Shown here: piece after piece, positions 1 through 11,784 of the stretch
Position numbering within the stretch: the stretch's first letter is position 1
How the letters are laid out: each line of letters opens with the position of its first letter
Origin: Glandiceps talaboti
Taxonomy: Eukaryota; Hemichordata; Enteropneusta; Spengelidae
DNA length: 64,000 nucleotides
Assembly (NCBI RefSeq): GCF_964340395.1
Contig: NC_135553.1
Span: 9,708,501-9,772,500 of the forward strand
Reading direction: 5' to 3'
The notes under the pieces: generated by a model
What the model was told of the DNA's origin: nothing
The model's database searches: none
The model's input: only the letters and a program-made list of their open reading frames with translations
Position numbers and translations under genes: made by a program

Positions 1-3000
1 TTCCACCTTCCTTAGATACGATTGGTTCAGGCAATTCATCACCACAATATATATCATAAAGTTGAGCCGAGGAATCTGTTCCAAGTCTCACTTCCAAGTA
101 ATCAAACAGACACGTCTTTCTGTATTCAATGTCAAAACTCTGGAATTCCAGAAGTATTTGGTGATCGGGTGGGGCATGTATGACCCACTCACAGATATGG
201 TTTTGTGGGTAGTTGTACGGATAGTACGGTGATTTGATTACACCTGTAGGTTCTGTCAAGTTCTGTTTACACTCTGGTACTGGTGAACAAAAACAAAATG
301 AAGTACATAAGTCTAGGCAACCAGGTGAGAATATAAGAACTCTGCTCATACTTCAACCTTTATGTACTGCTGAGAGAGAACACAAAGTCATATACTCACT
401 CAATTCAGAGTTAGTGACTGTAGTTTATAGTTTAACATTCACAGCAGTTTGTGGTTGTTAAAAAAATGGCTGTTTTGTGACAAACTAAGAAATTGTACTT
501 GTAGAGTCTTATATGCAATGGGACCACTTTAGATTTAAAACTTTTGCAATTAAAATTATAACCAGCAATATATTCACTGTTGTATTGCAGAAGGAAAGAC
601 TGAAAAGCATAAGGGCAAATACCCTGCGTACCCACACTGATACTCTCATTTGATACGGTTTTGTTTATTACTACATGTGTTATCATTACATATATTTCAT
701 CAAAATATAACTTGGCATTCACATGAACACTCACATGCTTATTTGCATACTGGTATTCATACCGTAATGTTTTTGGTGTTGTCACAGTGCGCACACACAA
801 TATTAGTGTGCACACACATTGATACCAGTAATCACTTGTACATATTTGAGATGGGAGAGAGACGGACAGACGGACAGATAATATGATGCGAGAGACTTAC
901 TGGGACACTGATACAGCTCCCTTGCTTGAATTACATCACTCTCACTAAGTTCTTCTCTCTGTCCAATATCCACATTGTGCATCAATGGTAGAATAGTATC
1001 CTGAAAGAAGAAAACATACTGTCATCTATATTTCTTGACCTAGGTCAAAGATCAAAGGTTACAATGTACACTTTAAACACCTGCCTGTCAGGGCTAACAA
1101 TATATACACCTGATGGTTTAAATGGAAATGAAAGCAAAGCTGATTATATCTTACTAGTATCTGTATGTCTTTATGCTGAGGGAAGCCAAGAAATCACTTT
1201 TCACTAACCCTGCAAAGTGTGATATCTCAAATAAAGTTGGCAAATCTGGCTTAGAACTTAGAAGAGGCCAGCTGTACATTGGGGTGAGGTATTCTGGGGG
1301 GAAACAAAGTTAGGATCTATAAACACTCCATGAAACAATAGCTTCTAAGTGTTGTTTTGGCAAGAGTCAAAGAGGTGGTTAGCTCCTAACTTTGACTGTT
1401 TGCCAGAATACTTCACCCAAGGGTACAGCAGGTAGGCCACTTTAATTTTACACCTCTATCATAGAGAAGTCATGTGATAAAGAATTGGTGAACATGACTT
1501 TTCTGAGTCATTTTAAGTCCATACACTTGCCAAGAAACGGAAGATGTATAAGTTAAGTTTGTCATGGTGATAAACTTTCTTTCCAAAGCATTCTAGATTG
1601 TATCATTGCAATTATGCCATTGACAATGACAGAAGGCATTGTTAAATTTCATTGATGGCATATGCATCGGCGATAGCATCATACTACAAGTGGAATTCTA
1701 TATTCCTAACTTTACTCAGGTGAAAAAGCTTATAAACTCAGCTTTAGTATGTCACTTGAAAGATAGAGGTACTGAACAAAATTTGCGGCACTGATGGTTT
1801 ATTGATTTATTATCTCCAGGGGTGAACAAATCCACTGGTCCTGGGTCCAGGACTAGCAATTGTTTTGGGCGGACTACACAAATTTTACCTTGTAGCACTA
1901 ATTGTTTCAGCAGGACCACTGGAATTGTTAAGGCACTGGTCTGGGGACCATCAGTTCACAAAATGATTTGTTCACCCCTGATCTCTTTGCTGTTGAAATT
2001 TGCAACAGCACAGAGAGTTATTTGCAGATAGTAGCAAATGTGTGTCCAATTATCTTACAAAGTAGAATGCAATGTTGGGTATGTACTTTTACTTTGTCTG
2101 ATACCAGCACAACTTTGACGGTACACTGTAGGATTCCAAGCTTGCTCTCTCTAAAGAGTTAAATGAACTGATATTGGAACAACTTTGGCAGTTAGGATTC
2201 CAAGCTTGCTCTCTCTAAAGAGTTAAATAAACTGATATTAGAACAACTTTGGCGGTTAAGATTCCACAGATTGTTCTCCTTAAACTGATATTGGAACAAC
2301 TTTGGCGGTTAGGATTCCAAGCTTGCTTTGTCTTTCATCTAGTTGTGTGCCGAAAGATAAGATATCCTGATTGGAATGAAAACTTTCTAGTGTTGATTGT
2401 TTGAATAAACTAAGGCAATTCTTAAACCTTACCTAGGGCCAAATACTTTCCACTGTGAACTAATTTTAACAAGAATGACCTGAAAATGACCCAAGAAGGA
2501 CCTAGGGCCAAATACTTTCCAGTCTGGTGTAACTTTAACAAACATGACCTGAACATGGCCAAAGAAGTATAATACTTTCCAGTATGGTTTAATTTTAACA
2601 TGTATCATCTGACTATGACCCAGGAATAACCTGGGGGTGAAATACTTTCCTAGTGTGGTTTAATTACTATAATTTTAACATGTTTAATCAGGCGATGACT
2701 GGGGTCAAATACTCTCTAAACCTTGGTTTTACATTCACAGGCAAGGCCTGAAAATCGTATGATCTGGAGTCAGCTAGTTGAGTCTAGCAATCGACCTGGG
2801 AATGATGCAACCTTTGTCTCACACTATTATCCACCTAACTACATGAGGACTAATTGCACCAGCCATGGAAGTATAACCAATGCACCAGCATACTTCCATG
2901 TACCAGCCACTCTTCCCAAAATACAAATAATGTTACATGTCTTGATGTAAGGGACTGTCTAGAATAGGTCAAGGATGCTAAACTGGGGTTAGTTAGTAGG

Positions 3001-6000
3001 AAGGCAGAAGAACGAGGGTAACGGAAGTTGTTTAAATTCATTTCAGTTGACGTACCTGCACTTTTACATTGTTTTGGTAACTTTCCCCTGAACTGATCAA
3101 ATATACTTATGTCAAAATGTAGGATTTTTTCCCATATAATTTTCGTGACTTCATACAAATTAATAAATAATATAGCTAATATCAAAATTTGGCATCAAAG
3201 TTCATTATCATTTTGGGGACTGTCCACCAAAATGGCAACATTATCTTTACGTCTAAATTTACAATTTTTCACATCATTTTGGTGACTTACACCCGATCTA
3301 ACAAAACAGCCTTACTTCCAAATTTGGAATCGTTTTTCACATAAAATTTAGTTTGTGACTGTCTCCCAAACTGACAAAACAGCCTTATTTCAAAATTTAG
3401 CACCGTTCTTTTCATATTTATAATTTTGGTCATACACTGGGTGGTCAATATGATTTGACACAGACACTTGACAGGATGTGGGTGTGACATCTGTCTCTAG
3501 TACATTTAAGTCTGTTCAGTATCATATACAACATGAAAACTGTGGACTAGCTCTATATAGCGTATGGATTGACTCACACACCAACCTTGACCGCTGCAGT
3601 ATTCTGCCATACACATAGAAAAAAATTAGCATGCATGGACATTCTTGTAATACCTGCAATAGCATTTTACCTCAGCATGCTAGAGGGTCAAAAAGGTCAA
3701 CGTTTTATCCCATGTATGTCTTTAATAATGCATACTGTATTGAGTCTTGGGTGTTGACCAAGAAATCAAGAATGTTCACTTTATTACACTCCCAGGTGAT
3801 ACAATTCTAAGATGAGAGAGTGTATGAAAATTGTCACTTTGACAAGTCTAAATTAATTCAATATACAGAATGCTTGATATCCCATATCAGACCATAGAAA
3901 ATACCCTTGCTACTAGTTGTTGGCTTTCAAATCTAGGGATCGGATGGATCACTAGATTTGACAGCCAACTACATGTGTCTTATAGGCTAACAGTTAACAG
4001 TTCAAAGAGATTCTGAAGTATCTTATATACCTATAATCATAAGTATTGCTATGGAGAAATCCCTCTATATGTAAAACAGTTTTCTGTATCCTGCCCTGGT
4101 ACTCTTAATTTCATCACATTTACATGTATCAATCCACTTTGAGATACAGCCTTGGCTTTATCAGTTTTAACTATAGCAAACAGACATTAATTTCAAACAT
4201 TTCATTTGTATGCTGTCGTAGTAAATCATTTATTTAAAATGTATTTTAGTATTTCATGGGTAAATGATAACACCTTTACATGGGTTTGATGGCCTAATAA
4301 AAAAAATTGTGTGGTTCCGATTACACTCAATTTTAGAATAGGTGGGGTAGGTAGATTTTTTATTTTATTTTATTACATTTTTTTTGCATGTGTGAGTGTC
4401 TCGTTTTTCATGGTTTTCCAAATGGTCTCTGTGTTGTTTATTTCTTCCTATCAGATGTACTGCCATTACAGATTGGAAGAACAGTTTCATATTGTCTTTT
4501 TAAGTTGATGTCAGTTTCTGCATCCACGATTTCACGTGAGACTTCACAATTTTTTGTGATTTTATCATCTTTTTCTCAAATACATTAAAAAAAGTTTAGG
4601 GTCGGCAGTGAAAAACTAGGTGGGGTTAGGCCTAATATGTTTTATGGGCCCTTCACCATACAACCTCAGTCACAAATCCTAAATCTGGTCCATAAAGAAT
4701 ATATTACAAAGCACCAATAATACTCACTTTGCCATCTTTGGAAAACGTTTTCCTTGGATAATGCATGATAGAATTATAATCATAAGCCTGGCCGAAAGAG
4801 TTGATTTCTAGCGGAGATTTCTTCTCAAAGTGGACCTTGTGGTGCTTTTCAACATTATCATAAAGAATGTCCACAAACTTATCTCTGTCTGGCCTGAAAG
4901 CGAAAAAAAAAAATGATCTAGGTCTTTGATTCGAAGAAACATATATCACAAATACCGACAACTTCACTTGAAGGGGAACGCCACTTCAGAAAAAAATCGA
5001 CATTTTCATAAAGTATAGGTTCTGGAGAGTCATTTCATGATTTTACATCACCTACAATTGCAGAGAAGCATCAAAGAAGCATCAAGTTAATCTTGTGCCT
5101 TTATAGGGTATCTTTTCTATGGGACATTGCATCATGAAAATCAGCAGAAATAATATATTCATGATTGCACACTGAATATTCATGAGTCCTGAGTGCCCTA
5201 TACTCTACAGTGTAAAACATCTCTCATGAATATTCATTTTGCAACTTGAATATATTATTTTGCTGCCTCCCATGATGCAATGCCCCAAAGCAAAGATACC
5301 AATTAAAGATACAAGATCAATGTGATTTTTCTTTTCTTCTGAAATTGCAAATAATCATAGGTGATGTAAAATGATGAATTGAGTGTCGAGAACCCATAGT
5401 TTATCGAAATGACTTCATTTCCTGGAGTGGTGTTCCCCTTTCAGTTTAGGCAATGCACAGTTGGATAAAGGGAGATGCTAGTAAAGCTTAGAATGTTTTA
5501 TTTTAAGGAAGCACTGACCAGACAATGGGTGTAAATTAATACTGGGCGTAAAGTGACCATATGGATGCAGATTGGGTATTTATTTTACATTTTTAATTTA
5601 TAACACAATTGTATCATGGCTTCCTACTTAATTAAGAAATTAATGTGAAACAACATAGGCCAAGTCTGCATTTGTAAATCAATACATTGCAAAAAGCCAA
5701 AAAAGTGTAAAACGTTTGTACATACAATAACAAACTTTTTGCACATTTATCAGTCTTTTGCAATTTATTGAGTTACAAATGCAGACTTGGCATATGTTGT
5801 TTCACATTAATTTCTTAAGTAGGAAGCCATGATAAAATTCTTTCATAAATTAAAAATCCCAAATAAATACCCAATCCACATCCATATGGCCACTTTTGAT
5901 AGAGAACCACTTCGTCAGATGACATCAGTCGCATTCCTACATAAATGTGAATCAATGATAACTTGGCATCAGTAAGGATCAGCAAAGGGAAACATTTTGT

Positions 6001-9000
6001 GATTGATTCTGAATTTTACCACATGGCATCATAATAACTACACGGGCAATGTTACCTCCTCCATTAGAAGACTATAAAAGTGCTGTGAAAATGCTCAATA
6101 AAATATTCTTAATATCAAAATTCATATAATTAATTCCCCAAAAGAGAAATCAGCTCGCCTGTTGTGTTCATGCCAGAAACCAATCACGTGACCAATTTCA
6201 TGAACTATGACCCCAAAAAAAGTACAGAATACTTGAAGAGAGACTAGTTGTCTACCATCACCACGACGACCAACATAAGAACAGCATCTGAAAACAAAGA
6301 CACTTGATTCTATTATTCGGTATAAAATGATCTCAAAATTTAACGCATGATATTAATATTGTTTATCAAGCTCGCCACCAAACGCTGCGGTAACTGAAAC
6401 TCTATGGAAAAAATAATAGATTGATGATTTTGCTACATGGGTCAAAGTTGCGAAATTAAGCGATGTGCATATCAGATAGTAAAACCTAAGACATGTGAAA
6501 ATATCATCATCACTCAAAAAGCTATGAAGATAACCCAAATTTGTCGATCTAACCTAGATAACACATTCAAGGTCAAAGGTTAAGGTCTTACAAGAAAACT
6601 AATATTTGATAATATCGGTGTAAACACTTGAAGGGAGTTGCTATGTATTATGACTCAAATTATGAAATTTGACAACAAACATGGCTGCCATTTGGCCATG
6701 TTTGATTCAGTCACAAAACAAAGCAAAGGGACGTATATATGTCTCACACGGTATGTTACCTTTGTGCCACATTTGGTTAAAATCAGTTGGTTCATGCCAG
6801 AGGAATGAAGGTGGACACATGCACGCATGTACGGACAGAACCCAACATAATAGCCCCATAATAGGGAATAATATAATTATACCATTGCCAGTAACATTTT
6901 AAGAAATCGGAGGAAATAAGGACAATTTTGAGCATTTTGACATTTTGACGTAGACACACATTTTCATGACATAGACGCGCCTTGTAGTGATGTAAAATGA
7001 CTAGAGTATATATTGTATATTTTTTGTTGACCTTGGCTTGTGCATGGTATAATAATCCTTATATAAACCAAGTGACTTATCATTTCACTTTAACAAGCAC
7101 TAGTTTACAAAGTACAATGAATTTACAAGAGGAATTTCTTCCCATATACATGTAGTTAAGAAGTGTTTGTAGTTAATAAGTGTTTGGTGACTATTTTGAA
7201 GTAATGAATTTTGAGATCATTATGCACTCTAATCAAAATTAATGCATGGTGACCTTTCATTTTCCTTCTTGATTTTAAATGGAAATGGGTTGTAGTTTTC
7301 TTGAATATAGTAAATTAGTACTAGCAAATTCAAACTTTTTATTTCAGAGATAGTATACAAAACGTACCACCCGGTATGTTAAGTGAAGTATGCATTCACA
7401 TGATCAAGTCAACAAGTTTAAGCCATCAAAGGGTGTCTATATTAAGGAATTTACTGTAGCCTGATTATGGTGGTGTAAATAGAGAACATAATTACCTTCA
7501 TTAATAGAAACTATACTATAGTAACAAGTGTTGAATTCTAGTTGAGAAATTTAAACTTCTATTGTTACGTATGTAGTGCATGCAACCTACATCTACACAG
7601 TAGAGCAAGTTGGGTAATGTAAGAATATCCTCTGACTGGGAGCAAAGGTAAATATTTGTTCCTGAGTTAAAATAACATTGCCCCTCTGATATAGTAGTAC
7701 TATACTAACTAAGATTTCAGAAGCCTGGTGGCATTGCAGGGCAAATTGGTAAAACTTGCATAGTTTTGTCCGCATACAATCACATACAACTTTACTAGTT
7801 ATCTTCTGTTTTAGTATAAGGCCAAAAAAAATTTTTTCTGGTCAGGATATTTTGTCTAAAGTGGTGCGACAACACAATTTTTTTTTTATTCTCAACAAAC
7901 CTTTCACTCAATCTACTATTTATAGCAGTTACTGTTCTTTTTATTTAGTACTTCAGAGCAAGTGTGTATGTGGGGCAGATGTCATTTGTTTGTTCATGAT
8001 TGGCTCTGCAGTTGTCTTCACTGAAGTAGGGAAGGTTATTTTTGTGTTTCCACATGGATCTACAGACTGCATGGGCTGGACAAACACATAAAAAAAGACC
8101 AACATGAGGTATTTCAGTGATGCACCTGACAGAAAGAATTTTTTGTTTGGCCTAACTTTAGTCAGTCACATGACTATATGCCTTTGGATGTAACTCAAGT
8201 TGATTGCAAATATGAAGCCGAAGTTTTTTTTGCTGACGGTTTCAGAAGTCTGGTGACAGAGTGGAGAAATCTAGTAAAACCGAAACAAGTGGACATAGAT
8301 TTCCATACCTTCAACCATTCTTTTAGTGAGGAAACCAGGGGAACACAGGTAGAATTTATGTACTCATGACCCTGACTAAAAACACTTCATCCAGTATACT
8401 AGATATACCCTAGATAAGGGATATTCATGTAGTAATATGGCACACGTCAACTTACCCACACTTTCCTTTCACAAATTCAACATAATCTTGTTCATCAGAG
8501 TGGGGAACAAAATGTATGCATGTGTGCTCTTCCCAATGATCCATTGCTTGAAGAATAACATCAGCTGCATAGCCTAAGAGAAGAATACAGATAAACTGAA
8601 TTGTTAATAAACGTCCACACAGAGATTTTGGCATAATTAAAGGCCCATGTTTCAAGCCTTAGTTCTCACATTACTGCTATATTGTCAGTGGGGCCACAAT
8701 GATGAGGTAGGATTATTCTTTTCATCATGACTGAGTTTATCTAAAGCACTACCGGACAATTATTTATCTTGCCCAATTTTTTATTGTCTCAACATGGGCC
8801 TTTAAACCCAGTGAGTGGGTATATAAGACCCCTGATTTCATAGATGGCTATTGTCAAATTTGAATGCATACAGTTGGCCTAAATAAAAAACTGAAGACAA
8901 CATGATACATGTACATGATTCCTAGTCTGAAAGGTCCAGCCATTGGTCCGCTTATGTAACCAATTGCTACCCTATCATGAGTCAGTGAGTGCATATAAGG

Positions 9001-11784
9001 GGAAGCAATTCCCTGGATCTTTCAGACTAGATACATTCCCTAATACCCTATAGGTTCAATATGCCAAGAAATATACAATATATATACATAAGCAATTATT
9101 CCTAGTTTAAGTGACAACTGATTGATTAATTATTCAGTACAACATCAAAGACTTCTTGAAAAAATAGAAATAATTAACATAGTACTGTAAATTTTTTATG
9201 AATATTAATTTTAACATTTTCTTACAAGAATCTATATGTTAGTATTCTTTGCATGAGTATTGGCTGTTTATTTCAGATCTCGAATAAAACAATTTGAAAT
9301 TGAACTATTCTATACATGGGGGAGGGGGGGGTGAACCACATTTAACGCCTTGAGCAAGGGGATTGACTAGACTGGGATTGAATATGTAATATGGTCCGTG
9401 AAAGGACGTAGACTATTAAAACATGGTAATAATTAAGGTTTTTTTTGTATCACAACCAATGTTTTACCATGGTTTCGAATTTCTTACAACTAACATTTCA
9501 CCTGTCCAGGTTGACAGGATTTGTCAAACTCTCCGTTTGCTAGGCAGTTTGACAAAGCCTGTTGTCTTAAAGAAGTGAAAAGTTATTTGTAAGTACATGT
9601 AATCAGGAACCCTTGGTTGTGGCACAAGAACTAATTCATTACTGAACTTTACTTTGTTTTTCTACTTTTTAAAAAACTGTAAAACATACACCAACTGAAA
9701 TGATTTGCATAATTGTTTTCAAAATATATATAAATTTGTTATTGTGCATATAAGAAAAGATTTGTAACTAAACTGGGTGAGCACAGGTACAGTAATCCCT
9801 ATGTCACATTCAGTCTGTGCAGGTATGATATGTTGCTTCCCCAATGTTCCAATAATGTGGGCCATAATTTGTTTGTACATGTAAGTATACTTACTTCCAA
9901 GTTGTTTACTTATCTTGTATGGAATTGTTGCATTTGGCCATAATTTGTCTGTACATGTAAGTATACTTACTTCCAAGATGTTTACTTATCTCGAATGGAA
10001 TTGTTGCATTTGGCCATAATTTGTCTGCATCATTTGTCACAGCTCTTCTTCTCCTAAACAGACTTCTTGAGAATCTCCGCTGTAAATACTCATGCTGCGG
10101 TATAGCAATATCACCTTCAACAATCACATTGTCTAGAATCAACATTGAAAAAAGACACAGTTTTTAAATTTATACTATGCACAGGGAGACATGGAACTGG
10201 GAAAGGTTTTTTTTTTCTATTTAATAGTCATTTTTGAAATACTCTAGTTGCCAATCATATTTGACTGATTTTGGCCTCAAAGCTGCTTAAGATTCAAGTT
10301 TGTAGAAAATAACATTACCAGTTGGCCAAATAAAAATAAAAATTGTGTTTCCAATAACCAAATCGACCCTAGTTTAAGCCTCCAACATAAACATTTTTTA
10401 AACATTTGAAACAAAAAGATAAGAACTTCTTTGTGTTCTTGACTTCCATGCACATCTACTTTCTTTCCCCAGCGATGTCTGTACGTATTTCATCAAACTA
10501 TCACAGAAGGTGTATTCTTATCGACATTTTGTTTGTTTTTGGGTCGAAGCAATATTTTTCAAACCTAAAAACAATTTAAAAGGTAAAATAAAATAAAATC
10601 CCCAACCTACCTACCCTATTTTCTGAGGCCATGTTATCTGAAACACACAATTATTTTTTTCCCCGCCTTATCATGGAAGTGTAAACCTTCATTAGATTTT
10701 CAGTCAAACGAAGTAAAAAACCATACAATTTACAAAAAAAATTAAAAATAATTTTTAAAAAAAAATTCTACTACAAGAAGTTGATGACATTGTTGCGACT
10801 AGGTTGGTCTATTGTTCTATCTTCAGCACTAAAGTGTCAAATGTAAGAAAAACATGCAAAAAAAAAAGAAACTTTTACAGAGTAAATCATTGTAGCTAAA
10901 ATTTAGTAAAAAGTCATTTATGGCACTTTTCAAAATCTTTGTGCAGGTCATATCACAAAGATAAAAACAAAATGATAAAAAAAATAAAAAAAATATGTAA
11001 TGCATTGGATTGCAACAAACTTCTTGATTAAATACAAAACGTAAAATTCCATTAAATTACCTACAATTGGTCAAAATGATTAATATGGAAAATGTACTCC
11101 TTTTTTCGCATATTGTTTCTTACTTGCACTATTGTCTGAGAACACGTGCATAAATTATGCAAGGCGTGTCATGACCTCGAGATCGGGTCAGCTGACTGGT
11201 AAATGTAAACAAAGCAAGGTCGGGTCAGTGTAGGTCACGGTATTCATAATTTATATCTCGCACATCTAAGAATGAAAAAATTACACAAAATATTTTTCTA
11301 ACTCTCAAAAGTGAGCACAATGAAATTATCTGCCTGTGACAAATTATTGGTCTGCGAGCGAACAGCAATTTTAACATTTGTCGCCTACATACAAAGTCAG
11401 ATGATGCAGAGATGAAGAAAGTCATCTTCCGTCGTGTCGCCAAAGTGGCGGTAATCCGCCTGGCAATGTTTACACAACATTCTAACCTCCTTCACCGTGG
11501 CATGGCGGGTAGCTTTTTGATTTGTAAACAACCTTAGAACATACCGGAAAGCCAGCGGCGGTACAGATATCTTGAAATTTGATATACAATGGAAATCAAA
11601 TGAGGACAGGGACGGCAAAAGTCAAAACCCAAAACTTGAAGTTTTCGAAGTTGGATCGAACTACGAAAAAGTTCTAAAGTTTCACATTACCTTCATTGCA
11701 GGGATTACCGATACTATCGTCGACTTCTCCACTCGCTGCAGACAAACACAGAAGAGAGAGTAGCGTGAAAAGGTACAGGGTCAT
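1..11784 (-). CDS. Tolloid/BMP1-like astacin metalloproteinase, 5' part (seven exons, continues past left edge)
   Basis: Predicted secreted zinc endopeptidase of the BMP1/tolloid branch of astacins; relatives process procollagens and BMP antagonists outside the cell. Coding exons on the minus strand: 11784-11691, 10132-9971, 8573-8456, 6287-6159, 4893-4728, 1000-901 and 279 to the left edge; all phases join. Exon 1 is a signal peptide ([19 protein letters not shown]). Exon 2 has a short propeptide with an EGDI motif (Asp39, likely the astacin aspartate switch), a furin-type RRRR (residues 58-61) and the mature start with [12 protein letters not shown]. Exon 4 has [11 protein letters not shown] and the zinc site [15 protein letters not shown] (His154, Glu155, His158, His164). 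Exon 5 has PDRD and the Met-turn SIMHY (Met211). Exon 7 starts a CUB domain ending [12 protein letters not shown]. The propeptide (about 40 residues) is shorter than in vertebrate BMP1. The intron after exon 4 needs a GC donor. CUB/EGF order beyond the edge is unknown, so the exact subfamily is open. Confidence 0.9.
1263..1441. repeat. Inverted repeat, about 180 bp, in tolloid-like intron
   Basis: The left arm from about 1266 (GGCCAGCTGTAC, then GGGGTGAGGTATTCTGG and AAGTTAGGA) is matched in reverse complement by the right arm ending at about 1438 (TCCTAACTTTGACTG, CCAGAATACTTCACCC, GTAGGCC). The arms are about 55 bp and imperfect. It looks like a small foldback element; no target duplication was resolved. 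Confidence 0.6.
1817..1980. mobile_element. Small non-autonomous DNA transposon, hAT-like ends
   Basis: The 164-bp unit begins CAGGGGTGAACAAATC and ends GATTTGTTCACCCCTG, a perfect 16-bp terminal inverted repeat. CAGGGGTG ends are typical of hAT-superfamily elements. An 8-bp target duplication is not clear (flanks attatctc and atctcttt), so the hAT label is inference. It lies in the last complete intron of the tolloid-like gene. Confidence 0.6.
2110..2333. repeat. Tandem repeat, 53-70 bp unit, four copies
   Basis: Successive units each begin AACTTTGGCGGTTAGGATTC or a close variant and carry CCAAGCTTGCTCTCTC and AACTGATATTGGAAC. Copy lengths fall from 70 to 64 to 53 bp, and the last is partial. 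Confidence 0.8.
2437..2720. repeat. Tandem repeat, about 66-75 bp unit, four copies
   Basis: Each unit holds the series GGGCCAAATACTTTCC, TTTAACA and ATGACCTGA or variants, with growing divergence to the right. It is unrelated to the array just before it. No coding potential was seen. Confidence 0.7.
3080..3430. repeat. Old, diverged tandem repeat of about 75-90 bp
   Basis: Segments recur with the pattern TTTTGGTGACT (or TTTGTGACTGTC), a run with AACTGACAAAACAGCC, and CAAAATTTGGCA. Copies are too diverged for exact borders. Nothing else was recognised from 3430 to 4290. Confidence 0.45.
4291..4650 (+). mobile_element. MITE family A, copy 1 (about 360 bp)
   Basis: This is the most complete forward copy of a dispersed family that occurs five times in the window. 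It starts GGCCTAATAAAAAAAATTG, continues TGTGGTTCCGATTACACTC, then GGTGGGGTAGGTAG and a T-rich run, and closes GTTTAGGGTCGGCAGTG followed by an inverted GGCC end. It has no coding capacity, so it would depend on a transposase supplied elsewhere. Copies at 33103-33756 and 34457-34785 and a fragment at 10561-10677 support the borders. Confidence 0.75.
4969..5444. mobile_element. Foldback element 1, 476 bp
   Basis: An almost complete palindrome. The left arm starts TGAAGGGGAACGCCACTTCAG and the right arm ends with its near complement at 5444; the arms can be followed inward for about 235 bp to a centre near 5200. An ATGAATATTCATGA-type core occurs in each half. It lies in the tolloid-like intron, about 75 bp upstream of the Met-turn exon on the coding strand. 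Confidence 0.85.
5549..5897. mobile_element. Foldback element 2, about 349 bp
   Basis: The left arm (AAGTGACCATATGGATGCAG, GGGTATTTATTT, ATCATGGCTTCCTACTTAA, GTGAAACAACAT) is mirrored by the right arm ending CCATATGGCCACTTTT. Arms are about 160 bp each. It is unrelated in sequence to foldback element 1, only about 105 bp away. Confidence 0.85.
7887..8100. repeat. Dispersed repeat B, copy 1 (about 215 bp)
   Basis: It shares a long stretch with 17411-17636 in the same orientation: CTCAACAAACCTTTCACTCA, GGCAGATGTCATTTG, TTCATGATTGGCTCTGCAG and GTTGTCTTCACTGAAGTAGG. Agreement is roughly nine bases in ten by eye. On the minus strand both copies keep a Thr/Ser-rich reading frame that includes [14 protein letters not shown] or its [14 protein letters not shown] variant. 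It could be a SINE-like repeat or a duplicated exon fragment. Confidence 0.7.
8641..8801. mobile_element. 161-bp MITE flanked by TTAA (piggyBac-like)
   Basis: It begins AGGCCCATGTT and ends AACATGGGCCT, with TTAA directly on both sides (8637-8640 and 8802-8805). TTAA target duplication is the hallmark of piggyBac-type transposition. The terminal bases are not the usual piggyBac CCC, so superfamily assignment is inference. Confidence 0.7.
8922..9030. mobile_element. 109-bp inverted-repeat element
   Basis: The ends CTAGTCTGAAAGGTCCAG and CTGGATCTTTCAGACTAG are near-perfect reverse complements, with a CCATTGG / CAATTCC continuation. Size and structure fit a very short MITE. No internal coding sequence. 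Confidence 0.65.
9853..9970 (-). other. Tandem partial duplication of the 3' end of tolloid-like exon 2
   Basis: Just downstream (on the coding strand) of exon 2 and its GTAAGT donor, the segment coding [18 protein letters not shown] plus donor is repeated in a second copy reading [18 protein letters not shown] with its own GTAAGT. A shorter third fragment follows at about 9853-9885. The second copy has no obvious upstream acceptor of its own. It could serve as an alternative 3' exon end only if the whole stretch were retained, and the retained sequence meets a stop. Confidence 0.75.
10561..10677 (-). mobile_element. MITE family A, 5' fragment (reverse orientation)
   Basis: Read on the minus strand it gives a GGCGGGGAAAAAAATAATTG end, then TGTGTTTCAGA, AAAATAGGGTAGGTAGG and ATTTTATTTTATTTTA. 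This is the same order as the start of family A at 4291. The rest of the element is missing or unrecognisable. Confidence 0.55.

Noticed and set aside
9508-9570. Hairpin with GACAGGATTTGTCAAACT-like arms
   Set aside because: Short stem with mismatches, no sign of mobility or conserved function; one of many by chance in AT-rich introns.
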